This document shows, piece after piece, positions 26,568 to 35,221 of a DNA stretch of 64,000 nt. Under the pieces are notes generated by a model that was given only the letters and a program-made list of their open reading frames with translations, made no database searches and was not told the origin of the DNA. Location: positions 62,001 to 126,000 of the forward strand of contig NZ_JAPZSV010000001.1 of NCBI RefSeq assembly GCF_027532185.1, written 5' to 3'. The stretch's first letter is position 1; each line of letters begins with the position of its first letter. Source of the stretch: Hylemonella sp. (lineage in GTDB: Bacteria > Pseudomonadota > Gammaproteobacteria > Burkholderiales > Burkholderiaceae_C). The translations under genes were made by a program, and so were the position numbers.

Positions 26568-27394
26568 GTCTCAAGAGAAATACGTTCAGGGTGGCTGTAG
26601 ACGCTCAGGTCCTGGCCGCGCGCAAAGCCCAGCAGGGTCACGCCGCAGCTGTCGGCCACGTCGATGGCCAGGCCGGTCACGCCCGAGACGGCGGCCAGTA
26701 GGCTTACGCCCGCGCTGGCGGTCTTCTGCACCATCTCGTAACTCGCGCGGCTGCTCACCACGATGAAACCTTCGCCGGACGGGCGTCCGTCACGCAGCAA
26801 GGCACCGACCAGCTTGTCCAGCGCGTTGTGGCGGCCCACATCCTCGCGCAGCAGCACGATCTCGCCGGACGGCGTGCACCAAGCCGCAGCGTGTGACGCG
26901 CCCGTCACGCCCAGCAGGAGCTGGCGCTCACGCATCTGGCCCAGCGCCAACGACACGGCAGCCGCACGGAAATGCTGAGTGCCCGTCAATGGCTGGGGCG
27001 AGCGAACGGCCTGCTCCAGGCTGTCGGTGCCACACAGGCCGCAGCCTGTTCGTCCGGCCAGGGTACGGCGACGCTCCTTCAGGCGTGCGAAGGCCGACGA
27101 GGCGATCTCCAGCATCACGCTGATGCCGCGCGCGTCCCGCTGCACCTCGATGCCGTAGATCTGGGCCGGGCCGTTCACGATGCCTTCGGTGCAGGAAAAG
27201 CCGACAGCAAAGTCTTCCAGGTCATTCGGCGTGGCCAGCATCACGGCGTGCGAGACGCCGTTGTAGACCAGGGCCACGGGCACTTCCTCGGCCACCCAGT
27301 CGGTGGCCGTGTAGACGGCGCCGCCGCGCAGGCCGCGCACCGTGGCCTCGCGCGCGCCCGGCACGGGGGGGTAAGGCAGTTCATGCATGTGCAT
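26540..27394 (-). CDS. fdhD: Formate dehydrogenase accessory sulfurtransferase FdhD (FdsC)
   Basis: A 284-residue FdhD-family protein that passes sulfur from a cysteine desulfurase to the Mo/W-pterin of formate dehydrogenase. The catalytic CxxC loop is visible in TGCGLCGTDS, and EDVGRHNALDKLVG and VVSSRASYEMVQK are family signatures. ATG 27394 has GGAGAGGG upstream. It follows fdsA by 11 bp. The last nine or so residues (after HPERISLE) and the stop are encoded by the right terminal repeat of the palindromic element, so the native C-terminus has been replaced or extended. Confidence 0.92.
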   Translation of the reverse strand: MHMHELPYPPVPGAREATVRGLRGGAVYTATDWVAEEVPVALVYNGVSHAVMLATPNDLEDFAVGFSCTEGIVNGPAQIYGIEVQRDARGISVMLEIASSAFARLKERRRTLAGRTGCGLCGTDSLEQAVRSPQPLTGTQHFRAAAVSLALGQMRERQLLLGVTGASHAAAWCTPSGEIVLLREDVGRHNALDKLVGALLRDGRPSGEGFIVVSSRASYEMVQKTASAGVSLLAAVSGVTGLAIDVADSCGVTLLGFARGQDLSVYSHPERISLETGPVHTNFS

Positions 27395-27405
27395 GGCGCC
27401 CTCTC

Positions 27406-30372
27406 CTACTTCCCCGCCACCTCGGCCTGGGCCGCCTGCAGGTGACCGAGCTGTTCCTTGTTGAAACGCTCGTAACCCTTCTGCCAAGATGACAGCCCCC
27501 ACGCCGGCCTTGCCGTCGGCCCCCCGAGGGGGACGCCTTCAGCTTGGGGCGGCCCGGCGCTGAAGTCGGCCGGCTGCTTCACCGGCATCACCTGCACCGC
27601 CGTCACCTTGTACTCGGGGCAGTTGGTGGCCCAGTCGGAGTTGTCGGTGGTGATCACGTTGGCGCCCGACTCGGGGAAGTGGAAGGTGGTGTAGACCACG
27701 CCCGGCTGCACCTTCTCGGTGATGATGGCGCGCAGCACGGTGTCGCCCGAGCGGCTCTGGATACCCACCCAGTCGCCGTCCAGGATGCCCCGGTCTTCCG
27801 CATCCTGCGGGTGGATCTCCAGCCGGTCCTCGCTGTGCCAGTGCACGTTCTCGGTCCGGCGGGTCTGCGCGCCCACGTTGTACTGCGAGAGGATGCGCCC
27901 GGTGGTGAGGATGAGCGGGAACTTGCGCGTCACCTTTTCGTCCGTGGGCACGTACTGTGTCACCAGGAACTTGCCCTTGCCGCGCACGAACTCGCCGATG
28001 TGCATGGTGGGCGTGCCCTCGGGTGCCTCGTCGTTGCAAGGCCATTGCACGCTGCCCAGCTGCTCGATCTTGGCAAAGCTCACGCCCTTGAAGGTCGGGG
28101 TGAGCGCGGCAATCTCGTCCATGATCTCGCGCGGGTGCTTGTAGTTCATGGGGTAGCCCAGGGCGTTGGACAGCATCTGCGTCACCTCCCAGTCGGCATA
28201 ACCGGCCTTGGGCGGCATGACCTTGGTCACGCGCGAGATGCGGCGTTCGGCGTTGGTGAAGGTACCGTCCTTTTCCAGGAAGGACGCACCCGGCAGGAAA
28301 ACGTGGGCGTACTTGGCCGTTTCGTTGAGGAACAGATCCTGCACCACCACACACTCCATGGCTTCGAGCGCATGGGCCACGTGCTGGGTGTCCGGGTCGG
28401 ACTGCACCGGGTCCTCGCCCTCGCAATACAGGGCCTTGAAGCTGCCGTCGAGTGCGGCGTCCAGCATGTTGGGGATGCGCAGGCCCGGCTCGGGGCGCAG
28501 TTCCACGTCCCAGGCGCGCTCGAAGAGGCTGCGGGCCGTGGCGTCCGACACATGGCGGTAACCCGGCAGCTCGTGCGGGAAGGAACCCATGTCGCAGGAG
28601 CCCTGCACATTGTTCTGGCCGCGCAGCGGGTTCACACCCACGCCTTCGCGACCCACATTGCCCGTGGCCATGGCCAGGTTGGCAATGCCGATCACCATGG
28701 TCGAGCCCTGGGCATGCTCGGTCACGCCCAGGCCGTAGTAGATAGCGCCGTTCTTGCCCTTGCTGGCGAACAGCCGCGCCGCACCCCGCACCAGCTCGGC
28801 CGGCACACCCGTCACGGCCTCCATGGCCTCGGGCGAGTTCTCGGGCTTCGCCACGAAGTCGCGCCACTCCTTGAAGGACTTCACCTCGCAACGTTCCTGC
28901 ACAAAAGCCTCGTCCACCAGGCCTTCGGTCACGATCACGTGCGCCAGCGCGCTGATGATGGCCACGTTGGTGCCCGGCTTGAGCTTGAGGTGGTAGTCGG
29001 CCTTGATGTGCGGGCTCTTGACCAGATCGATCTGGCGCGGGTCCACCACGATGAGTTTGGCGCCGGCGCGCAGGCGCTTTTTCATGCGCGAGCCGAACAC
29101 CGGGTGGCCGTCGGTCGGGTTGGCGCCGATCACCATGATGATGTCGCTCTTGTCCACCGACTTGAAGGTCTGCGTACCCGCCGATTCGCCCAGCGTCTGC
29201 TTGAGGCCGTAACCCGTGGGCGAATGGCACACCCGGGCACACGTGTCCACGTTGTTGTTGCCAAAGGCCGCGCGCACCAGCTTCTGCACCAGATAACCTT
29301 CTTCGTTGGTGCAACGCGAAGACACCAGGGCGCCCACGGAATCGCGGCCGTACTTGGCCTGGATGCGCTTGAACTCGCTGGCCGTGTAGTTGATGGCCTC
29401 TTCCCAGCTGACTTCCTTCCACGGATCCTGGATGCTCTTGCGGATCATGGGTTGGGTGATGCGGTCCTTGTGCGTGGCGTAACCCCAGGCGAAGCGACCT
29501 TTCACACACGCGTGGCCTTCATTGGCCTTGCCGTCTTTCCACGGCACCATGCGCACCACCTCGTTGCCCTTCATCTCGGCCTTGAAGCCGCAACCCACGC
29601 CGCAATAGGCACAGGTGGTGATCTTGCTGTGCTCGCCCTGGCCCAGCCAGATCACGGACTTCTCCTGCAGCGTGGCCGTGGGGCAGGCTTCCACACAGGC
29701 GCCGCAGCTCACGCACTCGCTTTCCATGAAAGGCTGGTCCTGACCCGGCGACACCCGGCTCTCGAAACCCCGGCCCGAGATGGTCAGCGCAAACGTGCCC
29801 TGGGTTTCCTCACACGCACGCACGCAACGGTTGCAGACGATGCACTTGCTGGCGTCGTAGTTGAAATAGGGGTTGGAGGTGTCGATCTTGGGCTTGCTCT
29901 CGCCGCGGAAGTGGTTGGCGCCCGTCATGGCGTCGCCCATGCCGTAGCGCACATCGCGCAGGCCGGTCACGCCGGCCATGTCCTGCAGCTCGCAATTGCC
30001 GTTGGCGCTGCAGGTCAGGCAGTCCAGCGGGTGGTCGGAGATGTAGAGCTCCATCACGTTCTTGCGCAGTTCCTGCAGCTTGCTGGTCTGCGTCTTGACC
30101 TTCATGCCGGCTTCGGCCGGGGTGGTGCAGCTGGCGGGGTAGCCGCGGCGGCCTTCCACTTCCACCAAGCAGAGGCGGCAGGAACCAAAGGGCTCCAGGC
30201 TGTCGGTGGCGCAGAGCTTGGGCACCTTGACGCCAGCGTCCACGGCCGCGCGCATGATGGACGTGCCCTCGGGCACGGTGACCTGCTGGCCGTCGATCTC
30301 CAGGGTGACTTCCTTGACGGACTCGCGCTTGGGCGTGCCGTAGTCGATGTCGAGTTTGAGGTGGTCGAGCAT
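27406..30372 (-). CDS. fdsA: NAD+-dependent formate dehydrogenase catalytic alpha subunit
   Basis: A 988-residue molybdenum (or tungsten) bis-MGD enzyme that oxidises formate to CO2. The order is an N-terminal [2Fe-2S] domain (FGSCRLCLVEV), NuoG-like His/Cys cluster (HPLDCLTCSANGNC), two [4Fe-4S] clusters (CIVCNRCVRACEE, CVSCGACVEACP), the proximal cluster (CAYCGVGCGF), and the metal-ligand region VDTCARVCHSPTGYG, where Cys rather than selenocysteine binds the metal. The start is ATG 30372. Near the C-terminus about 20 residues (around GPPQAEGVPLGG) come from an in-frame palindromic repeat at 27491-27556. It is the third gene of fdsGBACD. Confidence 0.95.
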   Translation of the reverse strand: MLDHLKLDIDYGTPKRESVKEVTLEIDGQQVTVPEGTSIMRAAVDAGVKVPKLCATDSLEPFGSCRLCLVEVEGRRGYPASCTTPAEAGMKVKTQTSKLQELRKNVMELYISDHPLDCLTCSANGNCELQDMAGVTGLRDVRYGMGDAMTGANHFRGESKPKIDTSNPYFNYDASKCIVCNRCVRACEETQGTFALTISGRGFESRVSPGQDQPFMESECVSCGACVEACPTATLQEKSVIWLGQGEHSKITTCAYCGVGCGFKAEMKGNEVVRMVPWKDGKANEGHACVKGRFAWGYATHKDRITQPMIRKSIQDPWKEVSWEEAINYTASEFKRIQAKYGRDSVGALVSSRCTNEEGYLVQKLVRAAFGNNNVDTCARVCHSPTGYGLKQTLGESAGTQTFKSVDKSDIIMVIGANPTDGHPVFGSRMKKRLRAGAKLIVVDPRQIDLVKSPHIKADYHLKLKPGTNVAIISALAHVIVTEGLVDEAFVQERCEVKSFKEWRDFVAKPENSPEAMEAVTGVPAELVRGAARLFASKGKNGAIYYGLGVTEHAQGSTMVIGIANLAMATGNVGREGVGVNPLRGQNNVQGSCDMGSFPHELPGYRHVSDATARSLFERAWDVELRPEPGLRIPNMLDAALDGSFKALYCEGEDPVQSDPDTQHVAHALEAMECVVVQDLFLNETAKYAHVFLPGASFLEKDGTFTNAERRISRVTKVMPPKAGYADWEVTQMLSNALGYPMNYKHPREIMDEIAALTPTFKGVSFAKIEQLGSVQWPCNDEAPEGTPTMHIGEFVRGKGKFLVTQYVPTDEKVTRKFPLILTTGRILSQYNVGAQTRRTENVHWHSEDRLEIHPQDAEDRGILDGDWVGIQSRSGDTVLRAIITEKVQPGVVYTTFHFPESGANVITTDNSDWATNCPEYKVTAVQVMPVKQPADFSAGPPQAEGVPLGGPTARPAWGLSSWQKGYERFNKEQLGHLQAAQAEVAGK
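27491..27556. repeat. Comamonadaceae-type G/C-rich palindromic repeat, inside the fdsA coding sequence
   Basis: The segment holds the perfect palindrome CCCCCGAGGGGG (within 27529-27542) flanked by CAGCCCCCACGCCGGC and CTTGGGGCGGCCCGG. From general knowledge this sequence type is scattered through intergenic regions of Comamonadaceae genomes. Here it stays in frame with fdsA and contributes a Pro/Gly-rich linker before the conserved C-terminal tail. Confidence 0.75.
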
Positions 30373-30396
30373 GGGGTTTCCTTTCAAGCGGCAGGA

Positions 30397-31962
30397 TCAG
30401 GCTGCTTTACGGTCCGGCTTGGACAGGCCGAAGTCTTCGGGGTAATGGTTGAGCGCGGACAGCACAGGGAAAGGCGTCATGCCGCCCATGGCGCAGAGCG
30501 AGCCGTTGACCATGGTGTCGCACAGGTCGCGCAGCAGCTTGACCTGCTGGGGCTTGTTCTGCGTGTCACCCTGGACGATGCGGTCAATCACCTCCACCCC
30601 GCGCGTGGAGCCGATGCGGCAGGGCGTGCACTTGCCGCAGGATTCGGTCACACAGAACTCCATGGCGTAGCGCGCCAGCTTGGACAGATCGGCCGTGTCG
30701 TCGTGGATCACGATGCCGCCATGGCCCACCGTGGCGCCCACGGCCGTCCAGCCCTCGTAGTCCATGGGCAGGTCCCAGTGCTGTTCGGGCACATAGGCGC
30801 CCAGGGGGCCGCCCACCTGCACGGCCTTGATGGGCCGGCCGCTGGCCGTGCCGCCGCCGTAGTCGTACATGAGCTCGCGCAGCGTCACGCCAAAGGCCTT
30901 TTCCACCAAGCCGCCGTGCTTGACGTTGCCCGCGATCTGGATGGGCAGCGTGCCCTTGGAGCGGCCCATGCCGTAGTTGGCATAAAACGCCGCACCCCGC
31001 GCCAGGATGATGGGCACCGAGGCAAAGGTGATGACGTTGTTGATCACCGTGGGCTGGCCGAACAGGCCCTTGAGCGCCGGGATCGGCGGCTTGGCGCGCA
31101 CCACGCCACGCTTGCCCTCGATGCTCTCCAGCATGGCCGTCTCTTCTCCGCAGACATAAGAGCCCGCGCCCTTGCGCACCTCCAGATGGAAGGCCTGGCC
31201 CGAGCCCAGCACGCTGTCACCCAGGAAGCCGGCTTGCGTGGCCCGGGCGATCGCCTCGTTCAGCGCCGCAATCGCGTGCGGGTACTCGCTGCGCACATAG
31301 ATGTAGCCGCGCGTGGCGCCCGTGGCCATTGCGGCAATCGTCATGCCCTCGATGAGCATGTAGGGATCCCCCTCCATGGTCATGCGGTCGCTGAAAGTGC
31401 CCGAGTCGCCCTCGTCGGCATTGCAGACCACGTACTTCTGCTCCGCCTGGGCCGCAGCCACCGTCTTCCATTTGATGCCAGCCGGAAACGCCGCGCCACC
31501 CCGGCCGCGCAGGCCCGAGTCCAGCACCTGTTGCACCACCTCGGCCGGTGCCATCGACAGGGCCTTGCGCAGGCCGGCGTAGCCCTCGTGGGCCTGGTAG
31601 TCCTCCAGCGACAGCGGGTCGGTGATGCCCATGCGCGCAAAGGTCAGGCGCTCCTGCTTCTTCAAGTAGGGAATCTCGTCCGTCAGCCCCAGGCCCAGCT
31701 GGTGCTCGCCGCCGTTGTGGAAACCCACGTCAAACAGGCCGGCCACGTCTTCGGCCTGCACCGGGCCGTAAGCCACACGGCCCTTCTTCGTGCCCACCTC
31801 CACCAGCGGCTCCAGCCAGAACATGCCGCGCGAGCTGTTGCGCACCAGCTCCACCGCCACCTTGCGCCTGGCGGCTTCGGCCACGATGGCGGCTGCCACC
31901 TCGTCCGCCCCCAGGGCCAGGGCCGCGGAATCACGCGGCACATAGATCTTGATGGAGCTCAT
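30397..31962 (-). CDS. fdsB: NAD+-dependent formate dehydrogenase beta subunit (NuoF-like)
   Basis: A 521-residue flavoprotein homologous to the 51-kDa subunit of complex I. An N-terminal thioredoxin-like part is followed by the FMN/NADH domain (GLRGRGGAAFPAGIKWK, CNADEGDSGTFSDR) and the C-terminal [4Fe-4S] motif (ESCGKCTPCRIGSTRG with a distant C). It passes electrons from FdsA to NAD+. The stop of fdsG overlaps its start (ATGA at 31959-31962), and fdsA follows 24 bp downstream. Confidence 0.95.
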   Translation of the reverse strand: MSSIKIYVPRDSAALALGADEVAAAIVAEAARRKVAVELVRNSSRGMFWLEPLVEVGTKKGRVAYGPVQAEDVAGLFDVGFHNGGEHQLGLGLTDEIPYLKKQERLTFARMGITDPLSLEDYQAHEGYAGLRKALSMAPAEVVQQVLDSGLRGRGGAAFPAGIKWKTVAAAQAEQKYVVCNADEGDSGTFSDRMTMEGDPYMLIEGMTIAAMATGATRGYIYVRSEYPHAIAALNEAIARATQAGFLGDSVLGSGQAFHLEVRKGAGSYVCGEETAMLESIEGKRGVVRAKPPIPALKGLFGQPTVINNVITFASVPIILARGAAFYANYGMGRSKGTLPIQIAGNVKHGGLVEKAFGVTLRELMYDYGGGTASGRPIKAVQVGGPLGAYVPEQHWDLPMDYEGWTAVGATVGHGGIVIHDDTADLSKLARYAMEFCVTESCGKCTPCRIGSTRGVEVIDRIVQGDTQNKPQQVKLLRDLCDTMVNGSLCAMGGMTPFPVLSALNHYPEDFGLSKPDRKAA

Positions 31963-32435
31963 GCGGCCTCCTTCTGACAGGACTGGAGCTGCGCCAGCAG
32001 CTTGTCGAACTTGGCGTGGCTCACACGGGCGTAGGGCTGGTCGTTGATGCTAAGGGACGGCGCCGTGGCACACAGGCCCAGGCAATAGACAGACTCCAGC
32101 GTCACCGCCTGGCCGGCCGTCTTCTTGCTGGCGTGCTCCCAGAGGGCTTCGGAACCGCAGGACTGGCAGGCCTCGGCCCGGCAGACCTGCACCACGGCGC
32201 CCTTGGGCGCCTCGGTGCGGAAGTGGTGGTAATAGGTGATCACCCCGTGCACCTCGGCGCGGGAGAGGTTGAGCGCCTCGGCAATGTCGGCCACGGCCTC
32301 GCTGGGCACATAACCCAGCTGGTCCTGGATGTCGTGCAGGATGGGCAGCAAGGCCCCCGGCATGTCGCGTTTCTCGTCCAGCACCGCGCGGACGGTGGCT
32401 AGTGTGTTCCGGGCGGTGCCCGTGCTCTGATTCAT
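31959..32435 (-). CDS. fdsG: NAD+-dependent formate dehydrogenase gamma subunit (NuoE-like)
   Basis: A 158-residue thioredoxin-fold [2Fe-2S] protein like NuoE. The cluster ligands lie in CRAEACQSCG and in CLGLCATAP; the helical N-terminal half (LLPILHDIQDQLGYVP, EVHGVITYYHHFR) is typical. It is the first gene of the fds operon. The operon leader (32436-32635) contains the 22-bp dyad shared with the aor and tup promoters. Confidence 0.95.
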   Translation of the reverse strand: MNQSTGTARNTLATVRAVLDEKRDMPGALLPILHDIQDQLGYVPSEAVADIAEALNLSRAEVHGVITYYHHFRTEAPKGAVVQVCRAEACQSCGSEALWEHASKKTAGQAVTLESVYCLGLCATAPSLSINDQPYARVSHAKFDKLLAQLQSCQKEAA

Positions 32436-32548
32436 GTCTGCCTCACTCGGTCAGATGGGCCCGGTGGGCTCATCGGTGAGGCGGAGTCTCGTCGCGGATC
32501 AGAGGGCCGGCAAATTGTTTCGGGACATGCGGGGATTTAGTTTGGTGA

Positions 32549-32570
32549 TGTATGCAATGGGGTGCATAGA
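32549..32570. promoter_or_regulatory. 22-bp dyad in the fds promoter region, copy 2 of 3
   Basis: TGTATGCA-ATGGGG-TGCATAGA; the core TATGCA-N6-TGCATA is a perfect inverted repeat. It lies 114 bp before fdsG and has the same 8-6-8 layout as the dyads before aorA and between tupB and its regulator. It is probably a regulator-binding site for group-6 metal control of formate dehydrogenase; that is inferred. Confidence 0.65.
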
Positions 32571-32635
32571 CGGTGTGTTCGAGTGTTCATAGATTCAGCA
32601 CCGCAGCAAAAAGCCTCAACCACCAGCACAGCCAC

Positions 32636-33592
32636 TTAGTCTTTGCTATTCAACGGAGAGTTGGACTTGTACGGCACCTTTCCCGCGGGAACATGCTTTG
32701 CCGCAGCATCAAGGTGAAGATCTTGATCATCAAAGAAGATATGGGGTCGAAAGGCTTTCAGAACCGCCGCCTTTTCAACTCCTCCCAGAAAAAATATCTC
32801 ATTGACGTAGACGCCCCAGTGTCGCAGCGTTTTGATTACCCGCATCTCGGCCGGCGCGTTTCTAGCGGTGACGATCGCAATGTGAACAGGCGAAAACTCG
32901 ACACCAAAAGGCAAACGTTTTTGGAGTCGCGACAGTTTCTCCAAGAATACTGCGTACGGCCCATCAGGCATAGGCACATCCTGATTTACGTCTTCATTCT
33001 TGTGAAAACCCTGGAGCCCCTCGGCCTTGTATACGATCTCACTACTCTCATCGAATAAGACCGCATCCCCATCAAAGGCAATCCGAACTTGCCCTGGCGG
33101 AATTGATGAGAGATCACTCGGGGGCGCCTTTACTATTGCTGCCGCACAGTTACCACCATCAATCACACGCTGAGCGTCTCTAATATTAGTAGTGAGAAAC
33201 AGATCGACATCAAACGCCTCAAGGTATGGGACAACAGACTCGCCACCAGTAAAAGCATGTCGAGAGATCGTGAGACTTCTGGCTCGAATGTTGTTAAAGA
33301 CACAAACCCCAGTCTCCGGGCTGTTTCTCGACATCACGACAACCTCGACTAGTGGCTTATCACCATCCTTTCTGTATTTATTAAGTGCAAGTAGCGCCCT
33401 TACCAAGGGCATTCCCGTTCCATCCTTCAGAGCATCGTTCTCATGCTCGAGCATATAGGCACGATACTCAGCTACAGCAGTCTCTTTGTCGCTTTCGAAC
33501 TTTGCGCGAAAGACACTATCAGCCTCGGTTAGGTCAAACAGCGCCGTAGCCGAAATTCCCACCACCAGCGTTTCCGAAAGATCAAGCGCCAT
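32636..33592 (-). CDS. Cytosolic 5'-nucleotidase family protein (PF06189-like)
   Basis: A 318-residue protein resembling the 5'-nucleotidase family related to cytosolic cN-I. It has an N-terminal LVVGISATALFDL segment, VVVMSRNSPETGVCVFNNI, and FDGDAVLFDESSE and FFDDQDLH, which look like metal-binding aspartates of a HAD-type phosphatase core. The family hydrolyses nucleoside monophosphates. Base composition is clearly lower in GC than its neighbours. It follows the RelA/SpoT-domain gene by 66 bp on the same strand, with AGGA before ATG 33592, so the two probably form an acquired operon. Confidence 0.75.
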   Translation of the reverse strand: MALDLSETLVVGISATALFDLTEADSVFRAKFESDKETAVAEYRAYMLEHENDALKDGTGMPLVRALLALNKYRKDGDKPLVEVVVMSRNSPETGVCVFNNIRARSLTISRHAFTGGESVVPYLEAFDVDLFLTTNIRDAQRVIDGGNCAAAIVKAPPSDLSSIPPGQVRIAFDGDAVLFDESSEIVYKAEGLQGFHKNEDVNQDVPMPDGPYAVFLEKLSRLQKRLPFGVEFSPVHIAIVTARNAPAEMRVIKTLRHWGVYVNEIFFLGGVEKAAVLKAFRPHIFFDDQDLHLDAAAKHVPAGKVPYKSNSPLNSKD

Positions 33593-33658
33593 ATCGCATC
33601 CTGTTGCTCTCCGTAAATTTGAAACTGGAACGATAAAACTCCAATCGACAAATGGAAA

Positions 33659-34723
33659 TCAAAGATTATTTTTTAGCCAATCATCGAAGGAATCTCTTGC
33701 CACATTCGTGAGCGCGCGATTGAACTTCACTTTATCACCCAGGTACAAGCAGTGACGTATCACTGTGTACGGATTCAATTTGTCGGTTGCATTACGCTCC
33801 TCAAACGCTTGTTTATACCGCTTCACCTTCGCTATCGTTTCGCGCATGAGGCGATTGAACTGTGCCCGAGTAATTCCAGGAGACAACTCGACAATGTCAT
33901 GCACGAACCCATCAACCTTGTGAGGCTCAAATTCGAAGTCTTTGAAAAAGTGATTTGCAATCTTCAGGAATGTGAATGCGTTCAACTCACTCCCAAGAAC
34001 GAGACCTGCCCCCTGCCGAACCGCACCGTTAGCGTATTGTTGATTAGCTGTCTCGTCAGGGGCCTCCTTGAGAGCCACTTCTGTGGCATCCCGAATTTGC
34101 CTGAACTCCCGATCCGCCAATTCAAACAGCGCGGATAGAACATTGATCCGCCGTTTAAGCTGATTTGGGATTGATTTCTTATATTTGATTTTGTGATCTA
34201 GAACACTCCAGGAGTCTTGGATGATTGTCCGTACCTGCAACTCGAAACGAAGCGGTGCGTAGGATACATATTCCGGAAGCAGCGCGCGCGTGGCGTTCAG
34301 CTTTAGGTCCATGTGAAGACCTTTGTAGCCAAAAGAGTCCTCTGTACTTTCTACAGCCAAGACCTTGTCTGTGACTTCAATTACTTCAAAGTGCGACCGA
34401 ATAACCTCGGCAATTTTCTCGATCTCATCCTCATACAGACAAACAATTCTCAATCCGATTAGATCGGTAATGTAGGGTGCAATCGCATAAGCAGTCTTGC
34501 TTTCTTCAAGATCTGATCTGTATTTGCGCGAGAACTTCCGAATGCACTCTTCTTTATCCTTAATTCTCCCATCGATCTTCGCCGCTACTATGCTCCCCGA
34601 ATGAGTAACCAAGGCTGTAAGGAGAGCAGCGAACGAAGATTTAGCATCTTCAAGCAGTGACAGGTTCTGTTCGTAGAACGATCGGAACTCAGATTTCTCA
34701 AGTTCGAAGTCGAGTGACGGCAT
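33659..34723 (-). CDS. RelA/SpoT-type nucleotide pyrophosphokinase domain protein
   Basis: A 354-residue protein with a synthetase domain at about residues 20-220 and no HD hydrolase domain. Visible motifs are YITDLIGLRIVCLYEDE, GYKGLHMDLKL (G-loop tyrosine and His) and FELQVRTIIQDSWSVLDHKIKYK (catalytic Glu region), close to RelQ-like small alarmone synthetases. The C-terminal 130 residues are helical and not recognised. It could make (p)ppGpp/ppApp or act as a toxSAS-type toxin. Codon use is AT-rich. ATG 34723 is chosen; TTG 34762 is an alternative. It is paired with the nucleotidase gene downstream. Confidence 0.75.
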   Translation of the reverse strand: MPSLDFELEKSEFRSFYEQNLSLLEDAKSSFAALLTALVTHSGSIVAAKIDGRIKDKEECIRKFSRKYRSDLEESKTAYAIAPYITDLIGLRIVCLYEDEIEKIAEVIRSHFEVIEVTDKVLAVESTEDSFGYKGLHMDLKLNATRALLPEYVSYAPLRFELQVRTIIQDSWSVLDHKIKYKKSIPNQLKRRINVLSALFELADREFRQIRDATEVALKEAPDETANQQYANGAVRQGAGLVLGSELNAFTFLKIANHFFKDFEFEPHKVDGFVHDIVELSPGITRAQFNRLMRETIAKVKRYKQAFEERNATDKLNPYTVIRHCLYLGDKVKFNRALTNVARDSFDDWLKNNL

Positions 34724-34760
34724 GGTGTGCGGGATTCTTCGCGAAATGGTCGATTCTGAC

Positions 34761-34780
34761 AATCCCCCAAATGGGGGATT
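34761..34780. promoter_or_regulatory. Perfect 8-bp palindrome between RelA/SpoT-domain gene and small ORF
   Basis: AATCCCCC-AAAT-GGGGGATT lies 38 bp upstream of ATG 34723 and 23 bp upstream of the divergent small ORF at 34803. It marks the edge where base composition returns to high GC. It could be an operator for the AT-rich operon; no T-run supports a terminator. Confidence 0.5.
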
Positions 34781-34802
34781 AATTCGTTCGAGGAGTTACC
34801 AC

Positions 34803-35024
34803 GTGGACTACCGCGCCGGCCCCAGCAGCTATTACCTGCCCGACGGGCAGGTGCACACGCTGGACTTCGAGCCCGCGGGCGCGGCCGTGGCGCCGGTCTT
34901 CAGCGCCGAGGGCTTGGTGGCTGCGATCCGCGGCGCGCAGGCGGGTGCGATCAAGCACCAGGAATTCAAGCGTCTGTCGCGGGCCGCGCAAGCTAAACGG
35001 CGTGGATCAGCGGCCGCCACGTAA
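34803..35024 (+). CDS. Small protein of unknown function (AIRGAQAG motif)
   Basis: A 73-residue frame starting at GTG 34803 with GAGGAG 7 bp before it. The product starts VDYRAGPSSYYLPDGQVHTL and contains AAIRGAQAGAIKHQEFKRL before a basic tail. No known family is recognised. A decayed copy of its C-terminal part is found at 37549-37629, which supports that it is or was a real coding unit. The high-GC codon use differs from the AT-rich gene next to it. Confidence 0.55.
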   Translation: MDYRAGPSSYYLPDGQVHTLDFEPAGAAVAPVFSAEGLVAAIRGAQAGAIKHQEFKRLSRAAQAKRRGSAAAT

Positions 35025-35221
35025 CTTATCACGGCCGCAAGGACGAGATGCACGTGGAGAGGTTTCCAGACTGAGGGACCAGACGCACCAGCCGCCCCCC
35101 CCTGGCGCCGGGCTGTTGATCCATCCATGCCCACACCTGCGATGCCCCTGGATATGGGCCCGCATCTCCCACGCCCACGCGCCGAGTGCTATAAGCGTGA
35201 CTACAACTCCGCGTTTGTGTC

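Noticed and set aside
32436-34802. Genomic island with integrase, tRNA or flanking direct repeats
   Set aside because: No integrase, tRNA or flanking repeat was seen; only the base composition and gene content support acquisition.
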